Assembly: GCA_002633005.1 (NCBI GenBank)
Contig: NMRA01000019.1
Location: forward strand, 248,807 to 312,806
DNA length: 64,000 nucleotides
Origin: Phoronis australis
Taxonomy: Eukaryota; Phoronida; Phoronidae
Direction: 5' to 3'
The position numbers and the translations under genes are program-made. This document shows positions 1 through 12,258 of this stretch, piece after piece. Below the pieces are notes generated by a model. That model ran no database searches. It was not told the origin of the DNA and saw only the letters and a list, made by a program, of their open reading frames with translations. The first letter of the stretch is position 1. The number at the start of each line of letters is the position of its first letter.

Positions 1-109
1 CAATTTTAAGCCAGTAAATGGTTTTAAATCAACATTTTGATGGTACGTCTGAAAGTACTTTTACTGACTCGCATCTAGTGAGCTTAACATTCACTAATTG
101 GTCTTACAG

Positions 110-1847
110 AACCAGAGTCTACAGAATGCTCACCTTGTTCCTGCAGTACCTCAACACGCATGCAGTGATATACAGAACAGGCTGTTGATCGAAAGCAATG
201 TGGTGCTTATTGAGAGAGGGTGAGTCTGGCCTGGTGAAAGGTTCACTGCAACAAAGCAGTTATCACTCTGGCTGCATGTATTCTGACTTACAAGTATCTA
301 ATGCCTTATTGTGTTCGCTCCAAAATGTTGAAAAATGTCAGGGGGCATTTCTGGGGCATAGCCAGACTTGTTCATGAGACCCAAACCTCGAAGACAGGTA
401 GTTTTATAAGACTTGATGTCTGTCAGTCTTTACTATCATTCCATCACCTCATCTGCTGTTTTTCCTTCTATTGAGAATTAAATAAGTACATGCAATTTCA
501 CAAATTATTATCAAAAATTAAAACAAGATTCTGCATGCTTTCATGGCTAAAAATCTGCAACTTCCAACTCAAACAAGTTTTGAGATAGTTTTTACGTGTC
601 CATTCCGGACATAGTGCAAAACAAGTCAATACATGCGTGTCCCCCAATAACGGTCACAGTACTTTTGACCCTAGAATGTGTGTTGTGTGATTTTTCTTGA
701 AGACATCTTTCTTGTATTAAAAATGACGCAGTAATTTCTAGACAATCAGAAAATAAAAATGTTTGGTATCTTCAAGTATCATTTTGTTGCTGTAGTAACC
801 ATCCCATGTTAGCCGCTACATGTTGTATTGTTTCCTGTTGTAGAGGCTGTTCATTCCTGACTAAGGCAATCAATGCTGAGCAGGCTGGTGCCAGTGCTGT
901 CATCATCATGGATAACAAGGAAAACAATATAGATCAGTATATAGACATGGTCGATGATGGGACAGGACGCAAAACTTTCATTCCAGTTTTCTTTCTACTG
1001 GGAAAAAATGGGTGAGGATTTGTTGCACAGTGTATTTTTGGTAGATGGTGAAGCAATTTAGTTTGTGTTTAAAATTTCTGACATCTAATCACATACACTG
1101 TAAAAGGATATTGTCACGGAGGCAAAATGTTCCTCTATGCGAGCCGTTGTGAAAAAGAAATTATACTGCCTGGTGCAGCCAGGTGGTGCTTAGAGTCAAC
1201 AGTTCCATGTGATCAGCCTCCATTGCTTTCAGGATGTCTCCCATTGTGTCACCTCACAAATCCTGCGTTAATCAGTGTGTAGACTTTTAATATTGAAATT
1301 TTTATAAACAATTGGTAAATTTTACATTTATTGTATGGTTTTTGGAAAATGTACTATGTGGTTTGTGGTCAATAGATATCGCTGAAGAGTTGATCAATGA
1401 CAACCGAAGACAGTTTTACATGTTTGTTTATTTACCAAATTCACTCAAAATTATTTTACAGACCTTCGTTCACCCTTCTATCTAGACCGTGGTGATAGTG
1501 CATTGACAGAATTATTGCTCTACTTATTTCTATTTGTGTGTTTCACCTAGTTTATGACTTTGAACATTTTCGGCTTTATATTTTTCTCTGCTTTCATTGA
1601 TCTTTGTTTCTAGTTGTTTTACATACTTGTCTTCCTCTGCATCAATACTTCCTAAAAGCTCTGCATTTGAATTGAGCATTTTTGTTTGTGACCTAGAGAT
1701 CAAATATCGTAACAATTATTTTACAGGTATATGATTCGTAACACACTTCAAGAACTCCATCTACAAAGTGCTATCATAAACATTCCTGTCAATGTGACAG
1801 GCATTCCTGTACATCAGATTCGTCAGCCGCCGTGGTCGCTATGGTAA
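110..1847 (+). CDS. PRADC1: PRADC1 (protease-associated domain protein 1), 3' part: last three exons
   Basis: I place exons at 110-219, 844-1011 and 1727-1847; the first exons lie left of the window. Donors are GTGAGT and GTGAGG, the last two acceptors are TAG and TTACAG, and every junction joins in phase 2. The joined frame gives 132 residues ending at TAA 1845-1847. It follows the vertebrate protein (about 190 residues) closely: AHLVPAVPQHAC, VLIERGGCSFLTKA, AGASAVIIMDN, IPVFFLLGKNGYMIRNTL, IINIPVNVTGIP and the C-terminal QPPWSLW. This is most of the PA domain, a non-catalytic beta-rich fold, and INIPVNVT keeps an N-glycosylation sequon (NVT). Family knowledge: PRADC1 is a small secreted glycoprotein with no protease activity. 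The full protein should also have a signal peptide, not visible here. Identification is by recall of family sequence, but the match is dense over the whole length. Confidence 0.93.
1547..1692 (-). CDS. Possible antisense coiled-coil exon inside the last PRADC1 intron
   Basis: On the minus strand an open segment of 146 bases is bounded by an acceptor-like CTCTAG and a donor-like TAG|GTGAAA. It translates to about 48 residues, including NAELLGSIDAEEDKYVKQLE and KINESREKYKAE. These are rich in E, K and Q with hydrophobic residues at heptad-like spacing, as in a coiled coil. It lies between PRADC1 exons at 1011 and 1727 on the opposite strand. No neighbouring exon could be joined to it in phase, so the gene is not established. 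It may be an internal exon of a nested antisense gene, a relic of a retrocopy, or chance. Confidence 0.28.
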
Positions 1848-2034
1848 CAGTAAAAAGGGGAGGGGTCGCTGCTGGTTGCTGGTCAATTACTGCTGAGTTT
1901 TCAACTGATGTTGTCAAAGCTTAACTGTGATCATCATAGCGTGCACTGGATTGAGTAGTTTTAAAAATGCATTCTCCAAATTAAGTTGTTATTAATTACA
2001 TGATTGTTCATTTGCTTCTTATCTCTTCACATTC

Positions 2035-2040
2035 AATAAA
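2035..2040 (+). terminator. Polyadenylation signal AATAAA of PRADC1
   Basis: A canonical AATAAA lies 188 bases after the PRADC1 stop codon, giving a short 3' UTR. It is the first such hexamer downstream of the stop on this strand, so it is the most likely cleavage signal. Confidence 0.6.
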
Positions 2041-3268
2041 TACCAGCTATTATCTGTTATGCGTTTAACGTTCACCCGGTTGTGAACTGGTTACATATAA
2101 ACTTACCTTGCTTTCCTTAAAGATGTATTTGCATGCTCCTAACTATGCTAATATATAGCAGGAACTAAACGACAATGCTATTTGAACATCATCTATGCTA
2201 AACAAAGTGCAGTTGTATTCATTGACGATTTGGAATTGTGAAAACAAAAAATTCTGCCAATAGGTGGCCTTTGCACTAATGATGTACCTGTGGGGTTCAC
2301 ATAGCCGGCGTCATGAAGTGTTATTTCCCAACAGCACGTCGGGATAATTACTGGCAGATCATTCTCGACACAAAACTCGTTCTTAAAAAACATTTGGCAG
2401 TTTTCAATCTACTTCATATTCACACCGGTGCTGTATGTTGTGTTTCTAAATAATTTGACCAAGCAATCACAGAGATAGTGAATTAGCCGGCAAGTTCCTC
2501 TTTAAAGATTTTACAGTTACTCAAAAAGGTAATGTCATTTTATTGAAAACTACTACACAGTAAAATCTCATTACCAAAAGGCATTGTATGAATGCCCACA
2601 AGTGCTCAGAGTCTTTGACTGATGGTAGCTATTGTAAAGATCTTTAAAAACGGTACAACATTGATTTGGTGCTACATGTATGAAAAAAAGAAAATTTCAC
2701 TTGCCTGACTCATTGTGCCCTAAATTCATGAGATTTTACTGTTACAGTCTGTAGTTCATTAGTGTTTTAAGTTCTGATTTTTCTAGATCTTTAAAAAGTG
2801 TTTAGTTGACATGAATTCCAGTTTGTGTGATCAACCTATTTGTGTTTGTTTCTCTTAATTTCGGCAAAACGCGTGTCTGAGAAGAAAAAAAATTGTTAGA
2901 CATTAAGCTGAGTATGCTTATAGAGAGACAGGATAATTTAAAACATATTCAGTTCAGTTTGCAAATGTATCTTTGTCTGTGCCGGGTGTAAGCCGTGCAC
3001 AACGGTCATTTTGACTGCCGACTGTATTTTCACTCCAGGACCATTTTGTCTTGTGTTCCGACATGTGTTTCTCCATTGTCTTCACATTATCTTATGTGGA
3101 GATGAATTTGGTAACAATTTAAAATTAGTTGTGTGTTCATAAACCTCGACTTAACTTCAAACAAGAAATTTGTCAATTAGAAAAATTTTGCTCTGTTTCA
3201 CTCCATCTCAGTTTCTAGTATTTCATCCCCTTTGCTTTCTTTGCTCTCATTGTCTGTTCAAGATATTG

Positions 3269-3490
3269 TTAACTTTTGTTTTCATCAAAGTACTTGGACA
3301 ATTTCTTCCACGTTGTCCTCAGATTTTCATCAAACATTTTCATCACAGCTTTGCTAAAACTCAGCACATTTGACACTCTTTTGCCAGTAGTCTTGAAAAC
3401 TACTTTTTGAATGCCAACTTTTAAGGGGTTCGTTGTCTTGAGGTCAATACCACTACTTGTGTCAACATTGTTTTGTTCAACAGAGGGCAT
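3269..3490 (-). CDS. Possible minus-strand coding fragment, unrecognised
   Basis: This is an open frame of 73 codons from ATG to TAA with protein-like composition, including KVGIQKVVFKTTGKRVSNVL and KMFDENLRTTWKKLSKYFDE. The second part is amphipathic and basic. Possible splice edges exist: a CAG acceptor just upstream of the ATG and an AA|GTACTT donor within the last ten codons. It lies on the same strand as the coiled-coil candidate at 1547-1692 and could belong to the same gene, but the phases could not be matched. No family recognised. Confidence 0.2.
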   Translation of the reverse strand: MPSVEQNNVDTSSGIDLKTTNPLKVGIQKVVFKTTGKRVSNVLSFSKAVMKMFDENLRTTWKKLSKYFDENKS

Positions 3491-5187
3491 TTGTGTTGAA
3501 CTGACTGTTTTGTTGGTCTACACTATGCAGGTGATGGGTACACTTACTAGTAATGAATGAGATTACTGGAAATATGCAAAAATTCATTTATTTTAGTAGA
3601 CACCACTAGGGTGCAGCACAGACTGAGAAGATATTTATTGTATTTATTGACCTTGTTGTTCAGACTTGCTATAAGAGATATGTGATACATCCATCTATGG
3701 GTGAAAATCTAAATGAGCTTACAGGAGTTGACTGTTTAACAATAGAGGTCTCTACTGTACTGTACTCCGCTGCCTCTATTTGGTTTTGATTTTGCTACTC
3801 AGGTTTTAACTCAATATGGAGGCCATTTCCAGATCTGTTATTGTTTCAAAATTGTTAGGACTTGGAACTGCAGTTGTAACATCCTTCTGTTTTTACCAGA
3901 AGGTCAACCTCATGTGTTGCATTGGTTGTGTTTGAATGCTTAATTATCGTTGGCCTTGTCTCATTCGCAATAAGTGTTGGAATTCTGTTTTGACTGGAAT
4001 GTTTAAAACAGTGTTATGATGCCAAGTTGTTAATGGTATTTTATGTATTTTTATAATTGTTAAATTTGAAATAAATTGTTTGCCAGTTCCAGTATGAATC
4101 ATTGTGTAGTAAGTTGACTGTAGTATTTTCATATAAAAAACGTGAAAGTGAATTTTCCTGGAAACAATTTTGAAGTAAGCTGGAGCATACCCCTTCTCAG
4201 CCTGACACTAAGGACTAAACTGTGTTCACACTGGGCTACATGTAAGTTTTGTGAAAGTTTTCATAGTTGCTGGTTAGGTCATGCCAGCAAGCAAGAACTT
4301 AAAGCCCCAGAGTTTTGATGATGGTGTAATGTTCGAGAAACTCAGCTGAACATACCACTAGAACCCGTAGCCGGGATTCTTCGATGGAATCCAGGGGCAG
4401 ATCCAGGATTTTGAGTTTGGGAGCAAGGCAGAGTATTAGCCAGAAGTGCCAAATGGAGTATGGGAGAATCCGCCACATGAATTCTCTTAAAAACAAAACT
4501 AGCGTCCATGCAGGGGAAAGGTCTGCGCACAATTTTATTTCTACCTGCACACATACGTACTATTCGCAGAGGTCCGGCATGTGCACGCGCTTACAATGAT
4601 ATAACCCGTAGTTTCCTTCCAAGCATCGCCAGTATACAGTGAATACCTGTATAGAACTGTATGGAAATATATTCTAAATGAAAATATTCTCTGGTGGTGC
4701 ATCAAACATTTTCTGATTCGAATGAAACGGTCAGGTTAACACGTCATGTCAACTACTTGTCAAACGACTAGTAACTCGATAACAATTGAATACACTTTGA
4801 GATATCATCATCGGTATCTTGTGTCATTTAGGCACTGCTTTCACGCACCAGATACGTAAATAAATCAATAATTTGTAATACGCTGAGGGGTATCGAAAAG
4901 AAATGAAGTGTTGTCGAATATCATCGGAAATTATTACTCGTACAAGTTGCTATTATCAAATGTCATCGGAAATTATTACACGGGTAGGTTGTTTTTTACA
5001 AAGCTTAACTGATCGAGACATATGATTTCCCCTCACAAACCATATAAACGTCATTGGTGGCCTAGAAAAGCCAAGTGTCAAACGTACTATATATGTAACT
5101 ATAACATGTTTACTACGACTTAAGTTCACGAACACTCGTATACCGTGGTATTTTAGAAGATCACTGACATTTCACGAAAATGACTTG

Positions 5188-5252
5188 CTGATTGCTACTT
5201 TTATCACTCCTCCAACGAGGCGAAACGAAAAACCAGAGGTAGTAGCAATCAG
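5188..5252. repeat. Imperfect hairpin with 12-bp perfect arms
   Basis: CTGATTGCTACT at 5188-5199 is the exact reverse complement of AGTAGCAATCAG at 5241-5252, with a loop of about 41 bases. The 3' arm region reads GAGGTAGTAG. Function unknown; small foldbacks of this kind are common in the window. Confidence 0.45.
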
Positions 5253-7628
5253 TTTAGAATTATGAATCAATCAAAGTTACAGGACAACATAGACGGAATT
5301 CCACGTTTTTGTTAAAAAAATCACTTTATGGCGTGAACCGTGCGGTTTCCCTTGTGTCAGCAGTCTCAGTGTTTAATTTTTTTTTGTAAAATACATTTAA
5401 TTTACGTTTTACATGTAAATAAATTGCATTGTATTTTATTTCATTGTACATGTACATTTTCTGTTGTTATCTATATTGTTCTTCTTAACTGTTAGTAGCT
5501 ATTTAGATTATTTTTTCTCACAAGTCAGCTGTTAGCGCCCCGTGCTTTTGATGGCCACCCACTCATATAACAATATACGTTTTTAGATTATTTAAGAAAT
5601 ATAAGTTTCTCTCTCTCAAACCGCGATTTGGAGGCACCCAACGTGGAACTATTACAAGTCGTTTGTCAAAGTTAAGATTGGAGTTCCACCATTTTATTTT
5701 CTGAACCATTGTCAGTTCTTTGTTTGGAACGCAAACGTATTTCATTGCGTTAGTGTCCGATTTGGGATTGATAAATAAATTATTAAACTTTAACTCAAAT
5801 TGTACATTCAGTGCTAGCTCAGTGGGAACTTTCAACTCAAGTTCCTTAGAAAAACACCAGCAAATTACTTCTGGTAGGTTGTTGCTGTTATTGAAACAGC
5901 AATTCTAGTCTTCAGCGAACTAATGGGTAGTGATTTATCAGCATTTTTACTGTTACAGTTAAAAGTTGGCTTACGGAGGCCTCTTAGAGCGGTACTCGGC
6001 CTTTGAGCCTAAAGTTTTTAAGCCCTCTATAGTACACCAATTTTCTTTTGTGGTCATTCGAAATTTGGTTAGCAATTTCGGAAAATGGGTCTTTATGTAA
6101 CTGAAATAAGAAAGAATAAACCTTGAAATTCATACGCGTGTAAAATTTTAATTCTTATATTTTATTGTTGTACCATAGCCTGTCATTTTATCGTCAGAAC
6201 CCATTGACGCAAGAAGATTTTTACTGAATTCAGTAAATTAAAATCATTTACGGAAAACGAAGTTTTGATGAGTGGTACTTTTAAAAAGACGGTGTCTTTG
6301 GAAGGCATGCTAAAACTATTAGAGAAGTGAAGTAAACGCGACAATACACGCATCGACATGTTCAACTGGGTGATGATCATCCAAATTCTATAATTGAAGA
6401 GTGCGCACCGCATTTCAAAGCGTAAAACCTTGAAATAGCAAAGGAGAGCGCCCAGTAATTTACCGTAACTATATAACATCTTCATTAGATGTCTCAAGAA
6501 AATGTCGAATGTCTAGAATTTTGACATAATCTGGTCTACCAGCGTGAGAGTTTCTCGCTAATTGCGTTTTAAAAGGAGGCTTGTAATTATTTCACCATCC
6601 CCTGTAATCATTACAAATCTTCGACGTCTTACTCGTCGCTGTCGCCTTAGCCCGATTTGGGCTGCTTTAATTATGTGAAAAATTAAGTATTTTCCCTTTT
6701 ATGTTTTGTGCTTATAGTAGTGAATTTATACCATAATACGGACGGTATTTAATTTTAGTTGACGTTAATTTTTCTTTTGAATTGATTTGAATTGAAGTTC
6801 GGATAGAACTTCAGCCTGTTTAGTTATATCGGGCGCCGCATGCGTGGTTTGTCGAAGGAAGTGGTACTCTCGAAAAGCATTACAAACAGTAGCTGAAGCC
6901 CCTGTGCCATGTAATGAGGTGAACAAAACACCAACGGCAATATTTGTAGGTTCGTACAAATCGTCCATTTTCACCAAAGAAGTAGCAGATCGACAATTCA
7001 CTACGCCTCACAAATGAGTCCAGATAGAGTTATATATTCAATAAAACATTGCTCTCTTGGTTCTTCAGTTACAGCTGTTGATACCATTTTTGAATTGACG
7101 ATAATTCCATAACATCATGACCCAGTCTTATCTACAATTTCTGGAACTTGTAACAATACCTTCTGACTAGTCTTTGTTTTGAACGGGAAGTGAACTTCTG
7201 TCCTGGAAAGTCGCCAAATTAGTTGTAGATCATTGAGAGCGTATTCGGCAGGAAACGAAAATTCAAGGACATGTTGTTCTGAGAACACTCTTCGCTCAAG
7301 TGTCCCGAGCGTTGTGCTGGACTCAAATCACTAATTGTTGTGTAACAAATTCTACTTCACTTCACGCAGTACATTTTTTGAAGAAAGAGGTGAGTTATCG
7401 ATGGATCAGCTACGTGATCTTGTTTGGACAACACCAATACGAAATCACGCAATTGTTTGTAATCGTTATCCCATTATTTTAGCCTGGAAACAGAGCTTAA
7501 AAAAATCAGCGGATGCTCTTAAAAGAGCATTAAGTATTTATGCAGCAGTTAAGAGCTCCAAAGACTAATTATCTTTTCCGGTGTCTGGTCTGGTAGGCTT
7601 ACTTGTCTATTCTTCAAAGTGTTTATAA

Positions 7629-7718
7629 GATCTCGCGAGACTAAGATCACACAAATCTTTGCGAGATATCACCACTCTACAAGCTAAGCACGTGGTCACA
7701 CTAGCTTTTCTCGCGAGT
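7629..7718. repeat. GCGAGATATC foldback family, copy 1
   Basis: The segment has CTCGCGAG near both ends (7633-7640 and about 7711-7718) and an internal TTTGCGAGATATCACCACT. The stretch from GCGAGATATC to CACTCTAGCTT or CACACTAGCTT is shared with 12981-13045, and more weakly with the reverse complement of 8505-8590. This suggests a dispersed, diverged non-autonomous element. Confidence 0.45.
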
Positions 7719-8504
7719 GTCTCGGCTCTATAAAACGCAACCTAGGTTTCTCCCTATATAGGTCTAAGTGTCTAGCTGAGATTTCCTTCTGGGACTTCCT
7801 GTCTTGAGTGCATGTTCCACGGCAATTATTCACCGTTATGTTTGAGTGGCGCAACTGCAAATCGATCGCTACCATCTTTCCACTGGGTATTGTTTACTTG
7901 AAATGTTGATAAACCACGGCCAAACGTGGTACAAGTTATACTCTTTCCTAATAGGCGTAAGGAGCGAGGTAGAGGGGCGAGAGGCGATCGCCCCCAATCT
8001 GAAAACTTGGGGTGCAGATAGGTTTCCTTTACCTATTTTTTGGGTTAATATTACTTGCAAAAAGTTTCCCAATGATGTTTTATTAATAATTTGAGTCCTT
8101 CAACAGTTGTTTTAAAATTAAGAGTGAAGAGTTCTTTTGGGAAAGAGTTAGATATTGTGAGGCATGTTGTTAATAAATGGTCTTGAAATTCAACATTTAT
8201 CACACTGTTACTTCGAGCCATAGCTAGTATGAACGTTTCAACTCACTTCGCAGTTCACATTGACGCTCCACCAGTACTCACGGTTCATAGGTCATGTCAA
8301 CCTCGGATCATCACAAAAGGGGTTTAACCTCATGAGAAATAGCTAAATCGGTGGCACTTAAGGCGTCTTAAATAGATCACTATTTAACAGAGCTGTCTAA
8401 AACCTTCATCATTCAATTCCATAAGTTACAGGACAATGAAAGCGAAGGAATACGAGCACCCCACCTTTCCCTCCCCCTCCCCCACACACAAAAACACAAG
8501 ACAC

Positions 8505-8590
8505 TCGCGAGCTAGAAAAGGTAACGTGATCAGATGTTTCGACTGTAGACTTGCAAGATCTCGATATCGCAAGAAAAGTGCTACGGAACG
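8505..8590. repeat. GCGAGATATC foldback family, diverged inverted copy
   Basis: Read on the minus strand this segment gives TTGCGATATCGAGATCTTGC and later GATCACGTTACCTTTTCTAG with a terminal CTCGCGAG. That resembles the element at 7629-7718 in the opposite orientation. Similarity is partial and there may be internal indels. Confidence 0.3.
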
Positions 8591-9701
8591 CAGCCCATTT
8601 CCTTTGAGAAGCGCCCTTAAAGGTTTGCATTGTGAATGATCTCGCAATGGATCACCATGACTACTTGAGTGAGTCTGTTTGTATCTTACCAAGCTATTCC
8701 AAACAAACATCGACAGCGTGCTTTCATTCGTCCTGAATGTCACATACTTTTGCATGAATCGGAAAATGTAGGCTGGGACTATTTTCAGTATACATAGGCC
8801 TCAAAGTGGGCATATACCGTTTGCGATGGTAAGGCACCTATACTGACTATTTTAGAACAATTTGTCTATTTGCTTTGAGTTGTATACTTCAGTATCAAGG
8901 CACCGTAGTAGTCAAATCCAACAACAGTGAGTAGTAAAGTATATAGTAACTTTTTCATTATAACGGGGCAGTACAAGTTATTTTTTTCCGGCTGAAAATG
9001 CCCTCATTAAAGAAGTTTGGTCTAGAGAGTGCACTCCAGAATTCGGTAAGGGAATCTTTATAGATCAAACATTCAGAAACATAGCCGATTTACTTAGTCC
9101 GTTCCCTTATCGCGAATAGAAGTGAGTTTTCTGCGATGTTAAAAATAATAGAATATTTATTGAAAAGGTGGTTGAAAGGACACCCTTCGTGGTTGCTCTA
9201 AAACTGGATATCCATAGATTAAATATTCCGAGGTATAATTGAATCTATGGTTTACCGACGCCGATTTTTTGTCAAGCACAGAAGGGACCCCTTTGCCCAC
9301 TGTAGCAGTGTGAGCGCATGAGCGCAGAGGGCATTTTGCCTCGGGCGCCAACGGAGAAGGGGCGCCGGTACCCGGCTCCAAAATTTAAGAAGTGGACACA
9401 AGCATAAAATCTTTTTAGTGCTGAAAGGGCAAAGAAAAATGTCTGTGTACCCCTCGACAGCAATTTTGCTATTCCTTCGACATAGATTTCGTACCTTCTA
9501 TAAACCCGAGACCCCAACTCCGTCCCATACTACCCCTCATGAAACGTTATCCGCTCCCTTCCCTAATCATGGAATTTTCCTACGCCTATGACTTTCGAAC
9601 ATTCTGTATTTGTGATGCAATTTATTTGGTAAAATGTATGAAAGTTTCTGCATCAACAAATTCATCGATTTCATTCACTGTTTAACTTCCACAGTAGACC
9701 T

Positions 9702-9950
9702 GGGGCCTGTTCCAAGAAACTGACTTAAGTTCATTTTTGTCTTAAGTTTAAGATTTGTCTTAAACTCCAACTTTGAAACTTCCACATTCTGTTAGTTAGT
9801 GAAATTTAAGACAAAACTTACGTCACACAGTTAATTCAAACTTAATATCTCTTTCTTGAATTGGTTTTGAGACAAATTTAACTTTTATTTTAAAATTTAC
9901 TAAAATTTAGGATTTGTCTTAGCTAAGTCAGTTTTGTTGGAACGGACCCC
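9702..9950 (+). mobile_element. TTAAGT-rich MITE, copy 1 (about 249 bp)
   Basis: The terminal inverted repeats read GGGGCCTGTTCCAAGAAACT at the left and, reverse-complemented, GGGGTCCGTTCCAACAAAAC at the right. Sub-terminal CTGACTTAAG and TTAGCTAAGTCAG motifs and a low-complexity interior of CTTAAGTTT/AAATTTAAGA blocks make the whole element nearly self-complementary. It has no coding capacity. Two more copies are present at 11024-11265 (inverted) and about 29908-30110 (same orientation). No clear target-site duplication could be fixed. Confidence 0.75.
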
Positions 9951-11023
9951 TGCGTCATATAGTCTACAAAACGAACAAGGCGCAAGGATGACATTAAAAA
10001 ATATGGCGTATTTACTTTCGACGCTTTAAAATCGGAATCTAAAGGGCTTATGTATTGAACACAAAACTGTACTCAACGAAGTCGATGGAAACACGACCTG
10101 CTCTACGCTTGTAAGATTTGGCCGTTAGCGGTCCAGGGGCCCGCGTTACTCACGTGTCGTCTATTAGCTAAAGACCCATTAGATGTACAACGTTGAAAAA
10201 GTTTGTAATAACAGATTAACTTATGTCAGTTCTTGTAAAGCAGAGATGAGAGGCAAGTGTTCGTTTTTGCTGCCTAGTTCTGATCGTAAGGTACATTTCA
10301 AGCATTTCATAATGTGCAACGGTAAGAAACATCTTTAAAATTAATTACATTAGCTTGATTTGATAACTATATGGATCAAATCTCCAGCGAACTGTAAACG
10401 AGTAGGTCTGGAACTTATAATTCTTCTTCCAATTTTTTTCTCGGAACCTTTTCCGTAAAAATTGTTACTCAAGTGAACACAGATATGAATTTCTGTTCAT
10501 GTGATAAATTTTCAAGACTCAGAAAAAAAATTCTACAAAAACACCCTATTACAATTTGTTGAATTTGTAAAGGATATTCAAGAACGCCACGAGTAAAAGT
10601 ATTCAGTTCTTCACGGTTTTGTCGCGCCGGCATTTAGAAAGCAAAACCTGAACAAAACTTTCAACCGTAACGCGAAACGACGAGCAAGAGGACAATTTAA
10701 TTAAAGTGATTGAACCTTTGTTTTCCCTAATCAGATTACACTGCACAGCAATTTCAAGACGTTACAAGATTAACTCACGCTACTGGATGTTGCCTATCGA
10801 CAGTGCAACTATAGCATTGAAATCAAAGTAAATGCGTAGTAGCTTGTAGACACCTTTTTCACGCAATCGTCATATTGCAAAGAGCCTCCATTTGGATTTT
10901 GAAAGACAATGAATTCCTCGCCTAATCACACTGCATAACGCAATTTTCCACGTGCCTCGTTATATTAATGTCTCAAATGCTTGTTGTTGAAACCAAAACG
11001 AGGCTTTTTTAAAATGTGATCAA

Positions 11024-11265
11024 GGGCCCGTACCAACAAAACTGACTTAGCTAAGACAAACCTTAAATTTTAAGAGAAGACTTATTAAAATTTGTCTAGA
11101 TACCGTTTCATGAAAGAGATCTTAAGTTTGAATTAAGTTTTTGATAAAAGTTTTGTCTTAATTTTATCTATCTTACCGGATGTGGAAGTTTCAATGTATG
11201 GAAGTTAAGGCAAATCTTAGACTTAAGTCAAAAATGAACTTAAGTCAGTTTCTTGGAACGTGCCC
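11024..11265 (-). mobile_element. TTAAGT-rich MITE, copy 2 (inverted)
   Basis: This starts with GGGCCCGTACCAACAAAACT and ends with CAGTTTCTTGGAACGTGCCC, which is the inverted order relative to the copy at 9702-9950. The interior TTAGCTAAGACAAACC and AAAAATGAACTTAAGTCAG blocks match that copy on the other strand. No ORF. Confidence 0.75.
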
Positions 11266-11658
11266 AAGGTCTATAGTGTTCTATATAATGCAAGGTGATA
11301 CTTGGTTCAACACTGTTTCAGTCTATCCTGAGATCCACAGGACTTTGAATGACTATTGACAAAACAGAGGAAAATTTTCCAATTCCAAATGATGTATAGT
11401 TCCACAAATAAATAGGCTTGTGCGATAGAAACATTTTTTGTGTTGTAAACTTTAACTGAAATAAACGTTTTTGCTGATAAAAAGAGACCAAATAGAAGAA
11501 GTTGGAAATCGCATGAGAGGAAATCGAAAATGATACATAGGAAAATTCCAAGACCTGAATCCATGTACAAACAGCAATGGTAAAAACTGCAAGCATATAT
11601 TTCTAAATCATGACTTTATTTAAATTATGAAATCATAATATCTCCATTTCAATTTTAT

Positions 11659-11850
11659 TTACAAGACACTAAACAACTTATTTTGATTCTGGACACAAGG
11701 CCTAATTGGACATTCTGCATTTTTACCAGTACACCAATCATCGTAATTATGAAGACAATCTCGCAAACAATTAAACAGATTATTAAAATGTCCATATTTA
11801 AGACACCTAATGTTATAATTCGGATGGCTTTGCGTGTCTTTTGTGTTTGA
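11659..11850 (-). CDS. Possible 3'-terminal exon of a cysteine-rich peptide gene
   Basis: The minus-strand frame encodes six cysteines within about 37 residues (RCLKYGHFNNLFNCLRDC, then DWC, AEC and PIRPC), then a stop at 11659-11661. AATAAA overlaps the stop region and a second AATAAA lies at 11615-11620 on the same strand, as expected for a terminal exon. The frame closes upstream at a TAA near 11896, so the exon must begin at an internal acceptor such as AAAAG near 11846. No signal-peptide exon was found. It may encode a small secreted disulfide-rich peptide; family and function unknown. Confidence 0.28.
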   Translation of the reverse strand, partial: SNTKDTQSHPNYNIRCLKYGHFNNLFNCLRDCLHNYDDWCTGKNAECPIRPCVQNQNKLFSVL

Positions 11851-12258
11851 CGCATTGAACAACAAGAATTCAGAGTAATTCAACCAAAGCACTGGTTACT
11901 GATTAAACTAAAAGACATTTTCAATCATAAAACTTTTCCGAGCTCTCTATACAGCGATGTATATACAAATGTACATTTAAAGCAAGTGAAAAATTTATAC
12001 CTTATTGCACTATCCATGTTGTGTACAATAAGTTTTCTACATCCGTTCAAAAACAGGAACATCTCAGTGACAGTTCACCATTACCGACACGATTGCCATA
12101 TTTACACATGTGAAAATTGTATAATCTCCGTGTTAAATAGGCGTGTAACGTACACACGTTTCCGCACTTCTACACAGGTTCAACAGGCCGCTATACACTA
12201 GAGACAATCACTGCAGGCTGCGCAGGTGAAACCTGCATCTCCTTTACTGTTCATAGTC

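Larger units (their letters stand above)
2061..11023. other. Intergenic DNA, no supported gene apart from noted fragments
   Basis: AT-rich sequence with only short, frame-shadowed ORFs of 60-110 codons and no recognisable domain. It contains a 42-bp-period imperfect duplication around 4917-5000 (TCATCGGAAATTATTAC twice), a hairpin at 5188-5252, and G/C-run blocks typical of degenerate MITEs (4384-4440, 7960-8060, 9300-9375). It also holds the foldback-family copies and the first TTAAGT MITE copy, listed separately. Confidence 0.5.

Noticed and set aside
6765-7001. Minus-strand frame with FTSLHGTG, reminiscent of a phosphoglucomutase motif
   Set aside because: Only the LHGTG-like stretch agrees; flanking residues do not follow the family and no neighbouring exons fit.
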